DNA of 64,000 nt from Bacillota bacterium (GCA_023398815.1 JAEWRW010000037.1:62001-126000), one strand, 5' to 3'; counted from the stretch's first letter, positions 43,198-52,395 are shown. Translations and numbers: made by a program. The notes: generated by a model not told the origin, from the letters alone.

Positions 43198-44451
43198 ATG
43201 TCGGGCAGCTTTCTTGTCAGGGGCGAACGAGCGCTCTCCGGAAGCATTCCGATCGGAGGGAGCAAGAATGCCATACTGCCGATTCTGGCCGCAGCCATCT
43301 TAACGAACGAAGAAGTCGTGTTGCACAATGCCCCGCGGCTGCTGGATGTGGACAACATGTTGCGGATTCTGCAATGGTTGGGCTGTCGCACCACCATTGA
43401 GGACCATACCATCCGCATCGACGCCTCGGCCGTGAGCCAGTGGGAGATGCCCGATCACCTCTCGCGGGAGCTACGGTCGTCCATCTTTATGTTAGGCCCC
43501 ATTCTTGGGCGGTTTGGGCAGGCCCGCTTTACTTATCCCGGAGGATGCGAGATTGGCCTGCGGCCAATCGACCTGCATCTGAAGGGCTTGCAGGTGTTGA
43601 ATGCCGACATAGAGGAGCAGGGTGGCTACATCGTGTGCCATCCCAGCCCGCTCATTGGCGCGCCGGTGCACCTGGATTACCCCAGCGTTGGCGCGACCGA
43701 GAACATCATGATGGCCGCGGTGAAGGCGCAGGGCCGCACCATCATCCACAACGCCGCACGGGAACCGGAGATCGAGGCCCTGCAGGAGTTCCTCAACGCC
43801 ATGGGCGGCCGGCTGGCTGGCGCGGGCACCAGTACCATTGAGATTGAGGGCGTGGCGGCGCTGCACGGTGCGGAGTACAACATCCCCACCGATCGCATTG
43901 TCGCGGGCACCTACCTCACGGCCGTGGCGATGGCACGGGGGGACGTGGAGTTCACGGCAGTGGAGACGCCCCACATCCAGCCAGTGCTGGCAAAGCTGCG
44001 GGAGGCCGGCTGTGACCTCGACGTGCGCCGCCAAAGTGTTCGCATCCGCTGCGACCGGCAGCCCAACGCCGTGCGACGGCTGGAGACCATGCCGTACCCC
44101 GGTTTCCCCACCGACATGCAGGCCCAGTTCTTTGCCCTCTCCACCGTGTGCAGCGGCACCACCGTGGTGGTGGAGAACGTCTTTGAGAACCGCTTCCGCC
44201 ACGCCTCGGAGCTCGTACGCATGGGGGCGAACCTCACGATCATCGACCGCATGGCCATCATCAATGGCGTAAAACGACTGCATGGCACCACGGTGGTCGC
44301 GGGTGACCTGCGGGCCGGCGCGGCGCTGGTGCTGGCAGGGTTGGCGGCAGAGGGCGAAACGGTGGTGGAAGGCTGCCACTACGTGGACCGGGGCTACGAG
44401 GCCATTGACCGGGACCTGAACGCGCTGGGCGCGGACATCACCCGAGTGTAG
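43198..44451 (+). CDS. murA: UDP-N-acetylglucosamine 1-carboxyvinyltransferase
   Basis: A 417-residue enzyme adding enolpyruvate from PEP to UDP-GlcNAc, the first committed wall step. Lys motif GGSKNAILPILAAA; the catalytic Cys of the flexible loop is in PGGCEIGLRPIDLH, so it should be fosfomycin-sensitive in principle; PTDRIVAGTYL and PGFPTDMQAQF are also typical. Start at 43198 after AGGAGG; the GTG at 43180 would include the ribosome binding site. It takes the place where murG and murC/murB often stand. Confidence 0.96.
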   Translation: MSGSFLVRGERALSGSIPIGGSKNAILPILAAAILTNEEVVLHNAPRLLDVDNMLRILQWLGCRTTIEDHTIRIDASAVSQWEMPDHLSRELRSSIFMLGPILGRFGQARFTYPGGCEIGLRPIDLHLKGLQVLNADIEEQGGYIVCHPSPLIGAPVHLDYPSVGATENIMMAAVKAQGRTIIHNAAREPEIEALQEFLNAMGGRLAGAGTSTIEIEGVAALHGAEYNIPTDRIVAGTYLTAVAMARGDVEFTAVETPHIQPVLAKLREAGCDLDVRRQSVRIRCDRQPNAVRRLETMPYPGFPTDMQAQFFALSTVCSGTTVVVENVFENRFRHASELVRMGANLTIIDRMAIINGVKRLHGTTVVAGDLRAGAALVLAGLAAEGETVVEGCHYVDRGYEAIDRDLNALGADITRV

Positions 44452-44467
44452 GAGAACGCGACGAACG

Positions 44468-45571
44468 ATGCAAAAGAGAAGCAACGCCACCAGCCGCCGG
44501 CAAAACGTGGTGGAGATGGACGAGCTCAAGCGGGCACGGGAGGGGCGGCAAGCCACCCGGGAGTCCCGTGATGAGCGCGAACCGCGCGAGGCCGCCCACC
44601 GCGGGCAGGCCCGCACCACCAGGGCCCCACAGGCGGAGGAGGAACCCCGTTATTACCGCCCCAACCGCAGCGAGACGCACCGCCGAGGCGGTTTCGGCTT
44701 GCTGTGGTTTCTGTTGCTGTTGTTGCTGCTGGCGTTCACCGTCGTCATCGGCCTGGGGGTGTTCCGGGTGGGCAAGATCACCGTGAGCGGCAACGACACG
44801 GTGGACAGCAAGCAAATCGTCAGCCTCTCGGGCATTCGGGAGGGGCAGAACATCTTCCAGGTGAGCCTGAGCCAGGCAAAACGCAGCATTGAGAACGACC
44901 CGATGCTGGAGGTCAAGAGTATAAAACGCGTGCTGCCGGACAGAATTTCCATTGTCATCCGCCAGCGCAAGCCCCATGGCGCGGTGCAGTATCTGGGCGT
45001 CTATGCCGTCATTGACGAGTATGGCTATGTGCTGGACCAACCGGAGGACCTTCCCGCCGGGCAGTACCCGCTCATCACCGGGTTTGACCTCAAGCCCCCC
45101 GTCAACGGCAAGAAGCTGCAGGGGGCGGACGAGGAGAAACTGGCGGTGCTGACGGCCCTGCTGACGGCCCTCGACAAGGGCGGCGCGACCGGGGACATCA
45201 CCGACATCAACCTCAGCGACACCCAGGACATCCGGCTGCTGACCTCCGAAGGCCTGGCCATCGTGCTGGGCAAGGCCACCGACCTGGAAGAGAAGGTGCG
45301 GTGGATCACCCTGTCGCTGCCGGAGCTGCGGGACAAGGGCTACACCTCTGGCACACTCTACATCACCGGCACCGGCGACCCCGTCTATTCGGAGGAGTCG
45401 GTGCCTGTGGCAGGCGACGCGGATGAGGACAAAGGCGAGGACAAGAAGGACGACGATACCGCCGGGCAGGATGACGACCAGAACGGCGACGAAGGCGGCG
45501 ACGAGGGGGAGGATGACCCCGACGCCCAAGGCGGCAACAATGGCGGACAGGCGGGTGATCTCCCTGCCTGA
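44468..45571 (+). CDS. ftsQ: Cell division protein FtsQ/DivIB
   Basis: A 367-residue bitopic protein: charged cytoplasmic N-terminus (~75 residues), one membrane helix (LLWFLLLLLLLAFTVVIGLG), POTRA domain (VGKITVSGNDTVDSKQIV ... LEVKSIKRVLPDRISIVI), beta domain and a long acidic tail (~50 residues rich in Asp, Glu, Gly). It links cytoplasmic division proteins with the septal synthases. AGGAGAA lies upstream. The acidic tail is longer than usual. Confidence 0.9.
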   Translation: MQKRSNATSRRQNVVEMDELKRAREGRQATRESRDEREPREAAHRGQARTTRAPQAEEEPRYYRPNRSETHRRGGFGLLWFLLLLLLLAFTVVIGLGVFRVGKITVSGNDTVDSKQIVSLSGIREGQNIFQVSLSQAKRSIENDPMLEVKSIKRVLPDRISIVIRQRKPHGAVQYLGVYAVIDEYGYVLDQPEDLPAGQYPLITGFDLKPPVNGKKLQGADEEKLAVLTALLTALDKGGATGDITDINLSDTQDIRLLTSEGLAIVLGKATDLEEKVRWITLSLPELRDKGYTSGTLYITGTGDPVYSEESVPVAGDADEDKGEDKKDDDTAGQDDDQNGDEGGDEGEDDPDAQGGNNGGQAGDLPA

Positions 45572-45588
45572 CGGCGGGAGGGAACGGC

Positions 45589-46287
45589 GTGCGAAAGACG
45601 GGCGGTGCGGTGGCAATGGCGTTGGCGGGGCTGGCGCTGGGGGTGCTGCTGGCCGTGCAGGCGCGCGGCGTGTGGCAGGCCGGCGGTCTTTCGCTGTGGG
45701 GGCAGGGGAGCCTGCAACAGACCTTGACTGCCCTGCGGGAGGAGAAGGCCGCCTTACAGGCCGAGCTCACCCAAACCCAGGAGAAAACCGCCACCCTGCG
45801 CCAGGAGAAGGCCGACACCGAGGGCACGCTTGCCAGCCTCAACGAGAGCATGGACACCGTGCGCCGCCAGGCGGGCCTCACGGAGCTTGCCGGTAAGGGG
45901 CTGGTTGTCTCCATCAACCCACGCACCTATGTGGTGGACGGGCAGAAGAAGATCGTGCGCGTCATCTCCGACCAGGAGCTGCTGCTGCTGGTCAACGAGC
46001 TCAACGCCGCTGGCGCCAAGGGCATCTCCATCAATGGACAACGGCTCATTTCCCGGTCGGCCATTCGCCTGGCCGGCAATTTTATCAATGTCAACAACAT
46101 CGCCACCTCCATGCCCTACGAAGTGCGGGCGCTGGGCGACGGCGCCGGGCTGGAAACGGCCTTGCGCCTCTATGGCGGCATGTTTGATCAACTCAGTGAA
46201 TTCTATGACGTCACCCTTACACAGACCTCTTCCATGACACTCCCGGCCTACCAGGGCGCGCTGCTCGATGGCGCGGCGGGCCAATGA
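45589..46287 (+). CDS. DUF881 family membrane protein, copy 1
   Basis: A 232-residue protein with an N-terminal membrane helix (AMALAGLALGVLLAV), a coiled coil (LREEKAALQAELTQTQEKTA) and the DUF881 domain (GKGLVVSINPRTYV, LLLVNELNAAGAKGISINGQRL, where NELxxAGAxxIxINGxRL is the family hallmark). GTG start after GGGAGGG. Overlaps the next gene by four bases. Proteins of this family lie between ftsQ and ftsZ in many Clostridia and Actinobacteria and are linked to division, but the mechanism is unknown. Confidence 0.88.
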   Translation: MRKTGGAVAMALAGLALGVLLAVQARGVWQAGGLSLWGQGSLQQTLTALREEKAALQAELTQTQEKTATLRQEKADTEGTLASLNESMDTVRRQAGLTELAGKGLVVSINPRTYVVDGQKKIVRVISDQELLLLVNELNAAGAKGISINGQRLISRSAIRLAGNFINVNNIATSMPYEVRALGDGAGLETALRLYGGMFDQLSEFYDVTLTQTSSMTLPAYQGALLDGAAGQ

Positions 46288-47027
46288 GACCCTTACGTGC
46301 GTGGGCACGGCAGGGCGCGGCGCTGGTGGGGATGGGGGCGCTGGTGCTGGTGCTGTGGCCGTTGCTGGCCCAGGGCATGCTGCACACCCCGCTGGAGGAT
46401 CGTGTGCTGGCCCACGGGGAGGCGCAGGCCTTGGCGGGGGCTGTCGCTGCCCTGCGGGCCGAGCGTGACCGCCAGCGCGACGACCTGCAAGCTTTGCAGG
46501 GGGAAGTGGACGCCTTGCAGGCGCAGGCCGCGGCCACGCAGACTGAGCTGGAACACCTGGTAACCGAGGGGGATGGCGGGCCTCTTTCCGGCGCGGGACT
46601 CTCCATCACCATTGCCGACGCACCGCCCGACCTGGTGCGCAGCGCCGGCGACGCGGCTGACGTCAACTGGTTTCTGGTGCACGACCGGGACATTCTGCGG
46701 GTGCTGAACGTTTTGAAGTCCGCCGGGGCACGGGGCATCTCCATCAATGGCGTGCGAGTGACCGGCACCATGGCGGTGCATTGCGGCGGGCCCGCCATCT
46801 ACGTGCGGGACATCCCCCTGGTGCCGCCGTTTAAAGTTTTGGCCGTTGGGGATGCTGAACCCATGGAGTGGGCGCTGACGGGCCATGGGGGCCAGTCGGC
46901 GGCTGACGTGTATCAGGAGATGATCGCCATGGGGTTGGTGTTCCGCATTGAGCGCAATGACGCCATCGAGCTGCCCGCCGCCGCCAGCACCCAGGCCATT
47001 GAGCGCGCGGCCCACGCCGACGAATAG
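46284..47027 (+). CDS. DUF881 family membrane protein, copy 2
   Basis: A 247-residue paralogue of the preceding protein with the same plan: membrane helix (GMGALVLVLWPLLAQGML), coiled coil and DUF881 domain (VLNVLKSAGARGISINGVRV). In place of the Gln-Arg of copy 1 it has Val-Arg after the shared ISING motif. The four-base ATGA overlap with copy 1 suggests equal, coupled synthesis, perhaps as a heterodimer through the coiled coils (inference). Confidence 0.87.
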   Translation: MRPLRAWARQGAALVGMGALVLVLWPLLAQGMLHTPLEDRVLAHGEAQALAGAVAALRAERDRQRDDLQALQGEVDALQAQAAATQTELEHLVTEGDGGPLSGAGLSITIADAPPDLVRSAGDAADVNWFLVHDRDILRVLNVLKSAGARGISINGVRVTGTMAVHCGGPAIYVRDIPLVPPFKVLAVGDAEPMEWALTGHGGQSAADVYQEMIAMGLVFRIERNDAIELPAAASTQAIERAAHADE

Positions 47028-47033
47028 GGAGGG

Positions 47034-47402
47034 ATGCCTTTGCCCGTACTCTATGGTCTGGCCGGTTTGGCACTGGGCCTGGCGGTGGGCCTGTGGGTGT
47101 CGGTGGATCTTCCGGCGGCCTGGTCGGCCTACGCGGCGGTGTTGGCGTTGGCACTGCTCAGCTCCTTTGTGGGGGCGGCCCGCGCCCAGCGGGAGGGACG
47201 CTTCGACTTGCGGGCCTTTGCGGGCGGCCTTTTCGTCAATGGGTTGTTGGCCCTGGGGCTGACGGCGCTGGGCAACTGGCTGGACGCACCGCTGGACTTG
47301 GCAGCCGTCGTCTGCTTTGGGGTGCGCATCCTGCGCGATGGGCAAAAAATCTTGCTTTACAAGCTGCCAAATGCCCCCCAAAAGCAGGCCCACAATGACT
47401 AA
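47034..47402 (+). CDS. sbp: Small basic family protein Sbp (DUF1290)
   Basis: A 122-residue protein with three hydrophobic helices; the motif FVGAARAQREGRFDLRAFAGGLFVNGLLALGL here by its parts GAARAQREGRFD and GGLFVNGLLALGL, and AAVVCFGVRIL are typical of DUF1290, which is often found next to DUF881 genes upstream of ftsZ. GGGAGGG precedes the ATG. Role in division is suggested only by this conserved position. Confidence 0.85.
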   Translation: MPLPVLYGLAGLALGLAVGLWVSVDLPAAWSAYAAVLALALLSSFVGAARAQREGRFDLRAFAGGLFVNGLLALGLTALGNWLDAPLDLAAVVCFGVRILRDGQKILLYKLPNAPQKQAHND

Positions 47403-47511
47403 AATACAGAAAACAGTTTCTTCCGGCCGCAAGATATGGTAATATTATTGCAACTATGAGTACTGTCCAACGATGGGCATGTATGGTGCGTGGAAGGAAT
47501 GCATTGCAATC

Positions 47512-48675
47512 ATGTCACAATTGGCCGCCGCCATTGACTTTGGCACTTCCAAAATAGCCGTTGTCGTTGGCAGGTTGGACGAACGGGGAGCGCTCGTAGT
47601 GACCGGTGCCGGGCAGGAGCCTTATGCCGGTTTTCGGGATGACGAATGGCTGGACGTCGATGGGCTGGACAACGCCATCCTCAACGCCAAGCGAACGGCG
47701 GAGAGGTTGTCAGGCCGGCGCATCCGCGATGTGTACGTCGCTGTTCCCGGTGACTTCGTTCGCGTGGTGTTCAACGAGGCCGAGGTCGCCCTGCGGCGGC
47801 GCGATGGCCTGGTGACCCGCGAGGACGTGGAGAACCTGCTGGAGAGCGCGGCCAACTTCGCCCATCCGGCGGGGTATCTGCCATTGCACCGCACCCCGGT
47901 GGCCTACCTCATTGACGGGCAGGCCAAGACCCACCCACCGGTGGGGGAACGGGCGCGCAGTGGCACAGCAACGGCCTACGTGTCCCACGTGCTGGCGCTG
48001 GAAACGTTCATTGAGGACGTCTCCCGCATCCTCAGCAACTTAGGGATCGGTGTCTTGGGCTTCATCGCAGGCCCGGTGGGAGTGGGCTATCTCATCCGCA
48101 CGCAGGAGGAAACCCGCCGCACGGCCATCGTGCTGGACGTCGGCCACTACTCCATGGACATCATGGTGGCCGAGGGCGACGGGCTGGTGTTCCACGACAA
48201 CATGCCCATGGGCGGCGGGACGATCACCAAAGACATCGCGGTGGTGCGCCACGCCACGCTGGAGGACGCCGAGCGCTGGAAGCGCCAGATCACCCTGGGC
48301 CTGAAGCGCGGTGAGGTGCTGGACGAACGGCGGGGCACGGCCCTTGATGACCTGGCGGAAGCCCAGGAGATCGCCGAGGCTCGCGTGTGGGAGATGACCC
48401 GTAAGGTCGTCGCCACTTTGAAGACCCTTGGGGTTACCTACGACAGCTCCACCGGCATCTACCTGACTGGCGGTGGGTTCAGCCTTCTGAAGGGGGCAAA
48501 GGACATCCTGGGTTCGGCGCTGGGGAAACTGGTGAAGGTGTATTCCCACCCGTCGCCATTCCTGAACAGCCCCACCTACACGGCCTCGGCCGGGGTGCTG
48601 TATTACGCACTGAAGGTGTTGTCGGACCGCCTGACGTTGGGCAGCCTGATTGCAAGAATCAAAGACATGTTTTAG
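47512..48675 (+). CDS. ftsA: FtsA-like cell division ATPase
   Basis: About 387 residues from the ATG at 47512 (an in-frame ATG at 47473 lacks a ribosome binding site; AAGGA is 13 bases before 47512, a long spacing). Actin-like ATPase: phosphate 1 loop AAIDFGTSKIAVVVG, an SHS2-type insertion, phosphate 2 loop IVLDVGHYSMDIMV and adenosine region YLTGGGFSLLKGAKDILGSAL (part: LTGGGFSLLKGA). The C-terminal helix LGSLIARIKDMF is amphipathic, as the membrane-targeting helix of FtsA. Divergent from Bacillus FtsA. It lies 25 bases before ftsZ and should tether FtsZ to the membrane. Confidence 0.82.
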   Translation: MSQLAAAIDFGTSKIAVVVGRLDERGALVVTGAGQEPYAGFRDDEWLDVDGLDNAILNAKRTAERLSGRRIRDVYVAVPGDFVRVVFNEAEVALRRRDGLVTREDVENLLESAANFAHPAGYLPLHRTPVAYLIDGQAKTHPPVGERARSGTATAYVSHVLALETFIEDVSRILSNLGIGVLGFIAGPVGVGYLIRTQEETRRTAIVLDVGHYSMDIMVAEGDGLVFHDNMPMGGGTITKDIAVVRHATLEDAERWKRQITLGLKRGEVLDERRGTALDDLAEAQEIAEARVWEMTRKVVATLKTLGVTYDSSTGIYLTGGGFSLLKGAKDILGSALGKLVKVYSHPSPFLNSPTYTASAGVLYYALKVLSDRLTLGSLIARIKDMF

Positions 48676-48700
48676 ATATACGCAAGAGGAGGAACGAACC

Positions 48701-50020
48701 GTGTTGGAATTTGATATTGATGCCGCTCAATTTGCCCAGATCAAGGTGGTCGGGGTCGGCGGCGCGGGCAATAACGCCGTCAACCGAATGATTGAGTCCG
48801 GCCTCAAGGGCGTGGAGTTCATCGCGCTGAACACCGACAAGCAGGCATTGCTGCTGTCCCGCGCCAATCAAAAGATCCAGATCGGTGAGAAGATCACCAA
48901 GGGCCTGGGGGCAGGCGCCAACCCGGAGATCGGCCAGCGCTCCGCCGAGGAGAGCCGCGAGGAGATCGCCCAGAACCTGAAGGGTGCCGACCTCGTGTTC
49001 ATCACCGCAGGCATGGGCGGCGGCACCGGCACCGGCGCCGCACCGGTAGTGGCCGATGTGGCCCGGGAGATGGGCATTCTCACCATCGGCGTTGTCACCA
49101 AGCCCTTCGGCTTTGAGGGCAAGCCCCGCATGCAGAACGCCGAGCGCGGCATCAAGGAGATGGAGCCCCGGGTGGACACCCTGGTCGTCATCCCCAACGA
49201 TCGTTTGCTGGGCGCGGTGGGCAAGGGCACCTCGCTCATTGAGGCCTTCCGCGTGGCCGATGACATCCTGCGCCAGGGCATCCAGGGCATTTCCGACCTC
49301 ATCTCCATGCCCAGCCTCATCAACCTCGATTTTGCCGATGTGCGCACCACGATGAAGGAGAAGGGTCTGGCCCACATGGGCATCGGCCGTGCCTCCGGCG
49401 ACAATCGTGCCGTGGAGGCCGCCAAGCAGGCCATCTCCAGCCCCCTGCTGGAGACCACCATCGAAGGCGCCAAGGCCGTGCTCATCAACATCACCGGCGA
49501 CGTCACGCTGGGCTTGATGGAAATCGAAGAGGCCGCGTCCCTCGTCTCCAAGTCGGTGGACCCCAACGCCAACATCATCTTTGGCGCGGGCATCGACGAC
49601 GAGATGCAGGACATGGTTCGCATCACCGTCATCGCCACCGGGTTCGACAGCGGCGTCGTGCGCCAGCAGCCCGCCCGCAAGCCCGCGGCCAACAAGCCCT
49701 TTGAAGAGGAGCGGCCCGAGCCCGCCACCCAGCGGCCCGCCGCCCGTGAGCCCCAGGGCACCACGAACTTCCGCACCCCCGGCCGCACCGGCTACGACGA
49801 CGCGACCACGACCTTCCCGCCCCAGCGGGAGCGTGAAGTCAGCCGCCAGCCCTATGAGCGGGTGGAGCCCCGGTACGACCGCAACGACCCCCGCGGCACC
49901 TATGGCCAGAACGACAGCCGTGACCGCGACAATGATGTGCCCAACGAGCGGCCCCGTCAGAACGTGGTGATCGACGACGACGATCTGGACGTCCCGCCGT
50001 TCCTGCGCCGCCGCCGCTAA
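48701..50020 (+). CDS. ftsZ: Cell division protein FtsZ
   Basis: A 439-residue tubulin-like GTPase forming the Z ring. GTG start after AGAGGAGG. Tubulin signature GGGTGTGAAPVVADV; T7 synergy loop region NLDFADVRTTMKEKGLAHMGIG (part NLDFADVRTTM). Residues ~330-420 are a long, disordered linker rich in Arg, Pro and Asp, ending in the conserved partner-binding peptide DLDVPPFLRRRR (family D/E-IPxFLRRR). Unlike in Bacillus, the sigE/sigG genes do not follow. Confidence 0.97.
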   Translation: MLEFDIDAAQFAQIKVVGVGGAGNNAVNRMIESGLKGVEFIALNTDKQALLLSRANQKIQIGEKITKGLGAGANPEIGQRSAEESREEIAQNLKGADLVFITAGMGGGTGTGAAPVVADVAREMGILTIGVVTKPFGFEGKPRMQNAERGIKEMEPRVDTLVVIPNDRLLGAVGKGTSLIEAFRVADDILRQGIQGISDLISMPSLINLDFADVRTTMKEKGLAHMGIGRASGDNRAVEAAKQAISSPLLETTIEGAKAVLINITGDVTLGLMEIEEAASLVSKSVDPNANIIFGAGIDDEMQDMVRITVIATGFDSGVVRQQPARKPAANKPFEEERPEPATQRPAAREPQGTTNFRTPGRTGYDDATTTFPPQREREVSRQPYERVEPRYDRNDPRGTYGQNDSRDRDNDVPNERPRQNVVIDDDDLDVPPFLRRRR

Positions 50021-50039
50021 GCCCACAGAGCAAATGGTA

Positions 50040-50070
50040 CAAGCCGCCGGAATTCCGGCGGCTTGTTTGT
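50040..50070 (+). terminator. ftsZ terminator (end of the division cluster)
   Basis: Perfect 11-base stem CAAGCCGCCGG / CCGGCGGCTTG with loop AATT and a T-rich tail. Confidence 0.88.
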
Positions 50071-50171
50071 TCATCAAAATGCCTGCACAGGAATCGACAC
50101 CGGGAGCCGGGCGCCGGTCCATTCAGCGGACACAAGATACACGGCTCAATTGATTTTAGCCGAACCGCCCG

Positions 50172-50200
50172 TTACGCTTACGGCGGCGCTGTGGCATAAT
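50172..50200 (+). promoter_or_regulatory. Possible promoter of the methyltransferase at 50246
   Basis: -35 TTACGC, 17-nt spacer, -10 CATAAT; a weak match. Confidence 0.4.
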
Positions 50201-50245
50201 GCAATGAGCACCATCACTTTATGCCTCGATGGCTTGGAGGAACAC

Positions 50246-51061
50246 ATGGCGTCAGCAGTGGAGAAAAACAAGGGGAGTTGGAACGAGGGCGCGGCCACCT
50301 ATTCGGCGTTCAACCATTCGGAGAGGCTCATGGGACGCATCGCAAAGAATCCGGCCAAGGCCTTCCACCACGCCACGTGGGAGACGATCGGCCGCTATCT
50401 GCCCGACCTGCGCGGCAAGAGGATCTGCGTGCCCTCCAGCGGCGACAACCACGCGGTGTTTGCCTTTGCCATGCTGGGGGCGCGGGTGACCTCCTGCGAC
50501 ATTTCGGAGAACCAGCTTGCCAACGCCGCGCGCATCGCCGGGGAACATGGATGGGACCAGTCCATTGACTTTGTCTGCGCGGACACCATGAAGCTCGATG
50601 GCATTGAGGACAATGGCTACGACTTCGTCTACACCTCCAACGGCGTGCACGTGTGGATTGACGACCTGCCCGGCATGTATCGCAGCATCCACCGCGTGAT
50701 GAAACCCGGCGGCCTCTACCTCATGCACGAGATTCACCCATTCCTGCGGCCCTTTGACGACGCGCTGAAGGTGAGAAAGCCATATGACAGGACGGGGCCC
50801 TTTGAGACTGAAAATGAGGTCACGTTCGCGTGGCGCGTGATGGACATCCTGAACGCCATCGCGGATGCGGGCCTTACGTTAAAGCATGCGGAAGAGCTGT
50901 TTGCCGAGAAGGACTACGACTGGCCGTTCTGGATTCCCTATGCGGAGATTGCCCAAGGCGCCACCGCCACCCGCGAGGAAGTGGACCGCATGCACGACTG
51001 GCGCAACAACCCCATGGCCGCGCTGCCCAACTGGATGGACGTGGTGGCGGTGAAGGGGTGA
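50246..51061 (+). CDS. Class I SAM-dependent methyltransferase
   Basis: A 271-residue methyltransferase. SAM motif I is atypical (KRICVPSSGDNHAVFAFAMLG, part VPSSGDNHAVFA) in place of VLDxGxGxG; motif II is VTSCDISENQLANAARIA (the acidic residue that binds ribose), and VMKPGGLYLMHEIHPF is the post-motif III strand. The start at 50246 has TTGGAGG upstream; longer starts at 50063 lack one. Its substrate is unknown; the C-terminal half (PFWIPYAEIAQGATATREEV) suggests a small-molecule methylase. Monocistronic. Confidence 0.75.
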   Translation: MASAVEKNKGSWNEGAATYSAFNHSERLMGRIAKNPAKAFHHATWETIGRYLPDLRGKRICVPSSGDNHAVFAFAMLGARVTSCDISENQLANAARIAGEHGWDQSIDFVCADTMKLDGIEDNGYDFVYTSNGVHVWIDDLPGMYRSIHRVMKPGGLYLMHEIHPFLRPFDDALKVRKPYDRTGPFETENEVTFAWRVMDILNAIADAGLTLKHAEELFAEKDYDWPFWIPYAEIAQGATATREEVDRMHDWRNNPMAALPNWMDVVAVKG

Positions 51062-51130
51062 AGTGAGGTGGCGGTGGTACGCATTCTTGCCATGCCGTGC
51101 AGACATGGGAGAGCTACATACACGCAAACA

Positions 51131-51208
51131 TGAGGCGGCAGTATAAGTTCGCCCTGGCTCCCTCGCTCTTTTACAAGAGAGGGGGAGTCATCTGTTGATG
51201 CTGCCTCA
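51131..51208. repeat. Nested inverted repeat between the methyltransferase and YeiH genes
   Basis: An outer pair TGAGG...CAG (51131-51141) / CTGCCTCA (51201-51208) encloses a 13-base near-perfect stem 51158-51170 / 51175-51187 (CTCCCTCGCTCTT and its inverse, two mismatches). It may serve as a terminator for the convergent genes or be a repeat element; no second copy is in the window. Confidence 0.45.
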
Positions 51209-51246
51209 CCAAACACCAAGTCTGGCACTACACCCGCTGATACGCT

Positions 51247-52230
51247 TTACAGCACAGCCTGGGCGAGGAGCGATGCCACCGCCAATGCCGCCCAGCAGCA
51301 TAACCCCAGAAGCAGGGGCCGCCAGCCGCTTTTGACGAGTTTGATCACGTTGGTGTTGAGGCCGATGGCCGCCATGGCCATGACGATGAGGAACTTGCCC
51401 GCCTTGGGCAGGAAGGCCAGTAACGCCTGCGGCAGCGGCAGGAATGTGCCGATGACCGACGCCGCCAGGAACCCCAGCACAAACCACGGGAAGATCTTGC
51501 GCAAGGAGAAAGCCGTGCCCTGCCGCGCACTCTGCCGTGCCGTCCACAGCGCCAGCGTCAGTGTCACCGGCAGGATCATCAGCGTCCGCGTCAGCTTCAC
51601 AATGACTGCTAGGTCACCCGCCTGGGCGCTGTAGGCATAGCCGGCCGCCACCACCGATGAGGTGTCGTTGATGGCCGTGCCCGCCCACAGCCCAAAGGCG
51701 TGGTCATCCATGCCCATGAGGTGCCCCAGCGCCGGGAACAGGAACGCCGCGATGATGTTGAAGAGGAAAATGGTGGAGATGGACTGGGCAATCTCGTCGT
51801 CCCGCGCGCCGATGACCGGGGCGGTGGCGGCGATGGCCGAGCCGCCGCAGATGGCCGTACCCACGCCGATGAGCACGTTGGCGTTGCGATCCACCCGCAG
51901 CAGCCGCCCGAAGGCCCACGCCGCCAGGAACGCCGCCGCCAGCGTGAAGACCATGAGGAGCAGCGTCTGCCCGCCCACCCGAACGACGGCGAAGAGATCC
52001 ATGCCAAAGCCCAGCAGCACGATGGCGGCCTGCAGCAGCTTTTTACCGGTGAAGGCGATGCCGGGCTGCAGCAGGGGCGGCCGTTTCCACAGTGCCACCA
52101 GCATCCCCAGCAGGATGCCCAGGATGGGCCCACCTACGAGGGGGAGCCGGTTACCCGCCAGCCACGCCGGCACGGCCAGTGCCGCGCACAGGGCAATGCC
52201 GGGAATATTCTGTTTCATCCATTGTTTCAT
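51247..52230 (-). CDS. YeiH/YeiB family putative sulfate exporter-type membrane protein
   Basis: A 327-residue membrane protein with ~10 helices. Family marks: PLVGGPILGILLGMLVALW, FTGKKLLQAAIVLLGFGMDL, the GTAICGGSAIAATAPVI re-entrant-like segment and WAGTAINDTSSVVAAGYAYS. Members are annotated as putative sulfate exporters, but transport by this family is hardly tested. GGAGG lies before the minus-strand start. No sulfur gene is next to it. Confidence 0.85.
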   Translation of the reverse strand: MKQWMKQNIPGIALCAALAVPAWLAGNRLPLVGGPILGILLGMLVALWKRPPLLQPGIAFTGKKLLQAAIVLLGFGMDLFAVVRVGGQTLLLMVFTLAAAFLAAWAFGRLLRVDRNANVLIGVGTAICGGSAIAATAPVIGARDDEIAQSISTIFLFNIIAAFLFPALGHLMGMDDHAFGLWAGTAINDTSSVVAAGYAYSAQAGDLAVIVKLTRTLMILPVTLTLALWTARQSARQGTAFSLRKIFPWFVLGFLAASVIGTFLPLPQALLAFLPKAGKFLIVMAMAAIGLNTNVIKLVKSGWRPLLLGLCCWAALAVASLLAQAVL

Positions 52231-52395
52231 TCGCGTACCATCCTCCGAGGCACTATTATATACGTTGGCATTGCCCTGCGGTGATTGCCTTCATGGTCGT
52301 TGCTTGCTGGGATCGGTGGTAGAGGGTGGGACGATTCCCTGTTCCCACGCGCTACACCGTGGTAAACTATGGTAACTGATTGGGGAGCGTAGAAT

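Noticed and set aside
50063..50245. Longer start for the methyltransferase at 50246
   Set aside because: The added 61 residues begin within the ftsZ terminator region and lack a ribosome binding site, whereas 50246 has TTGGAGG.
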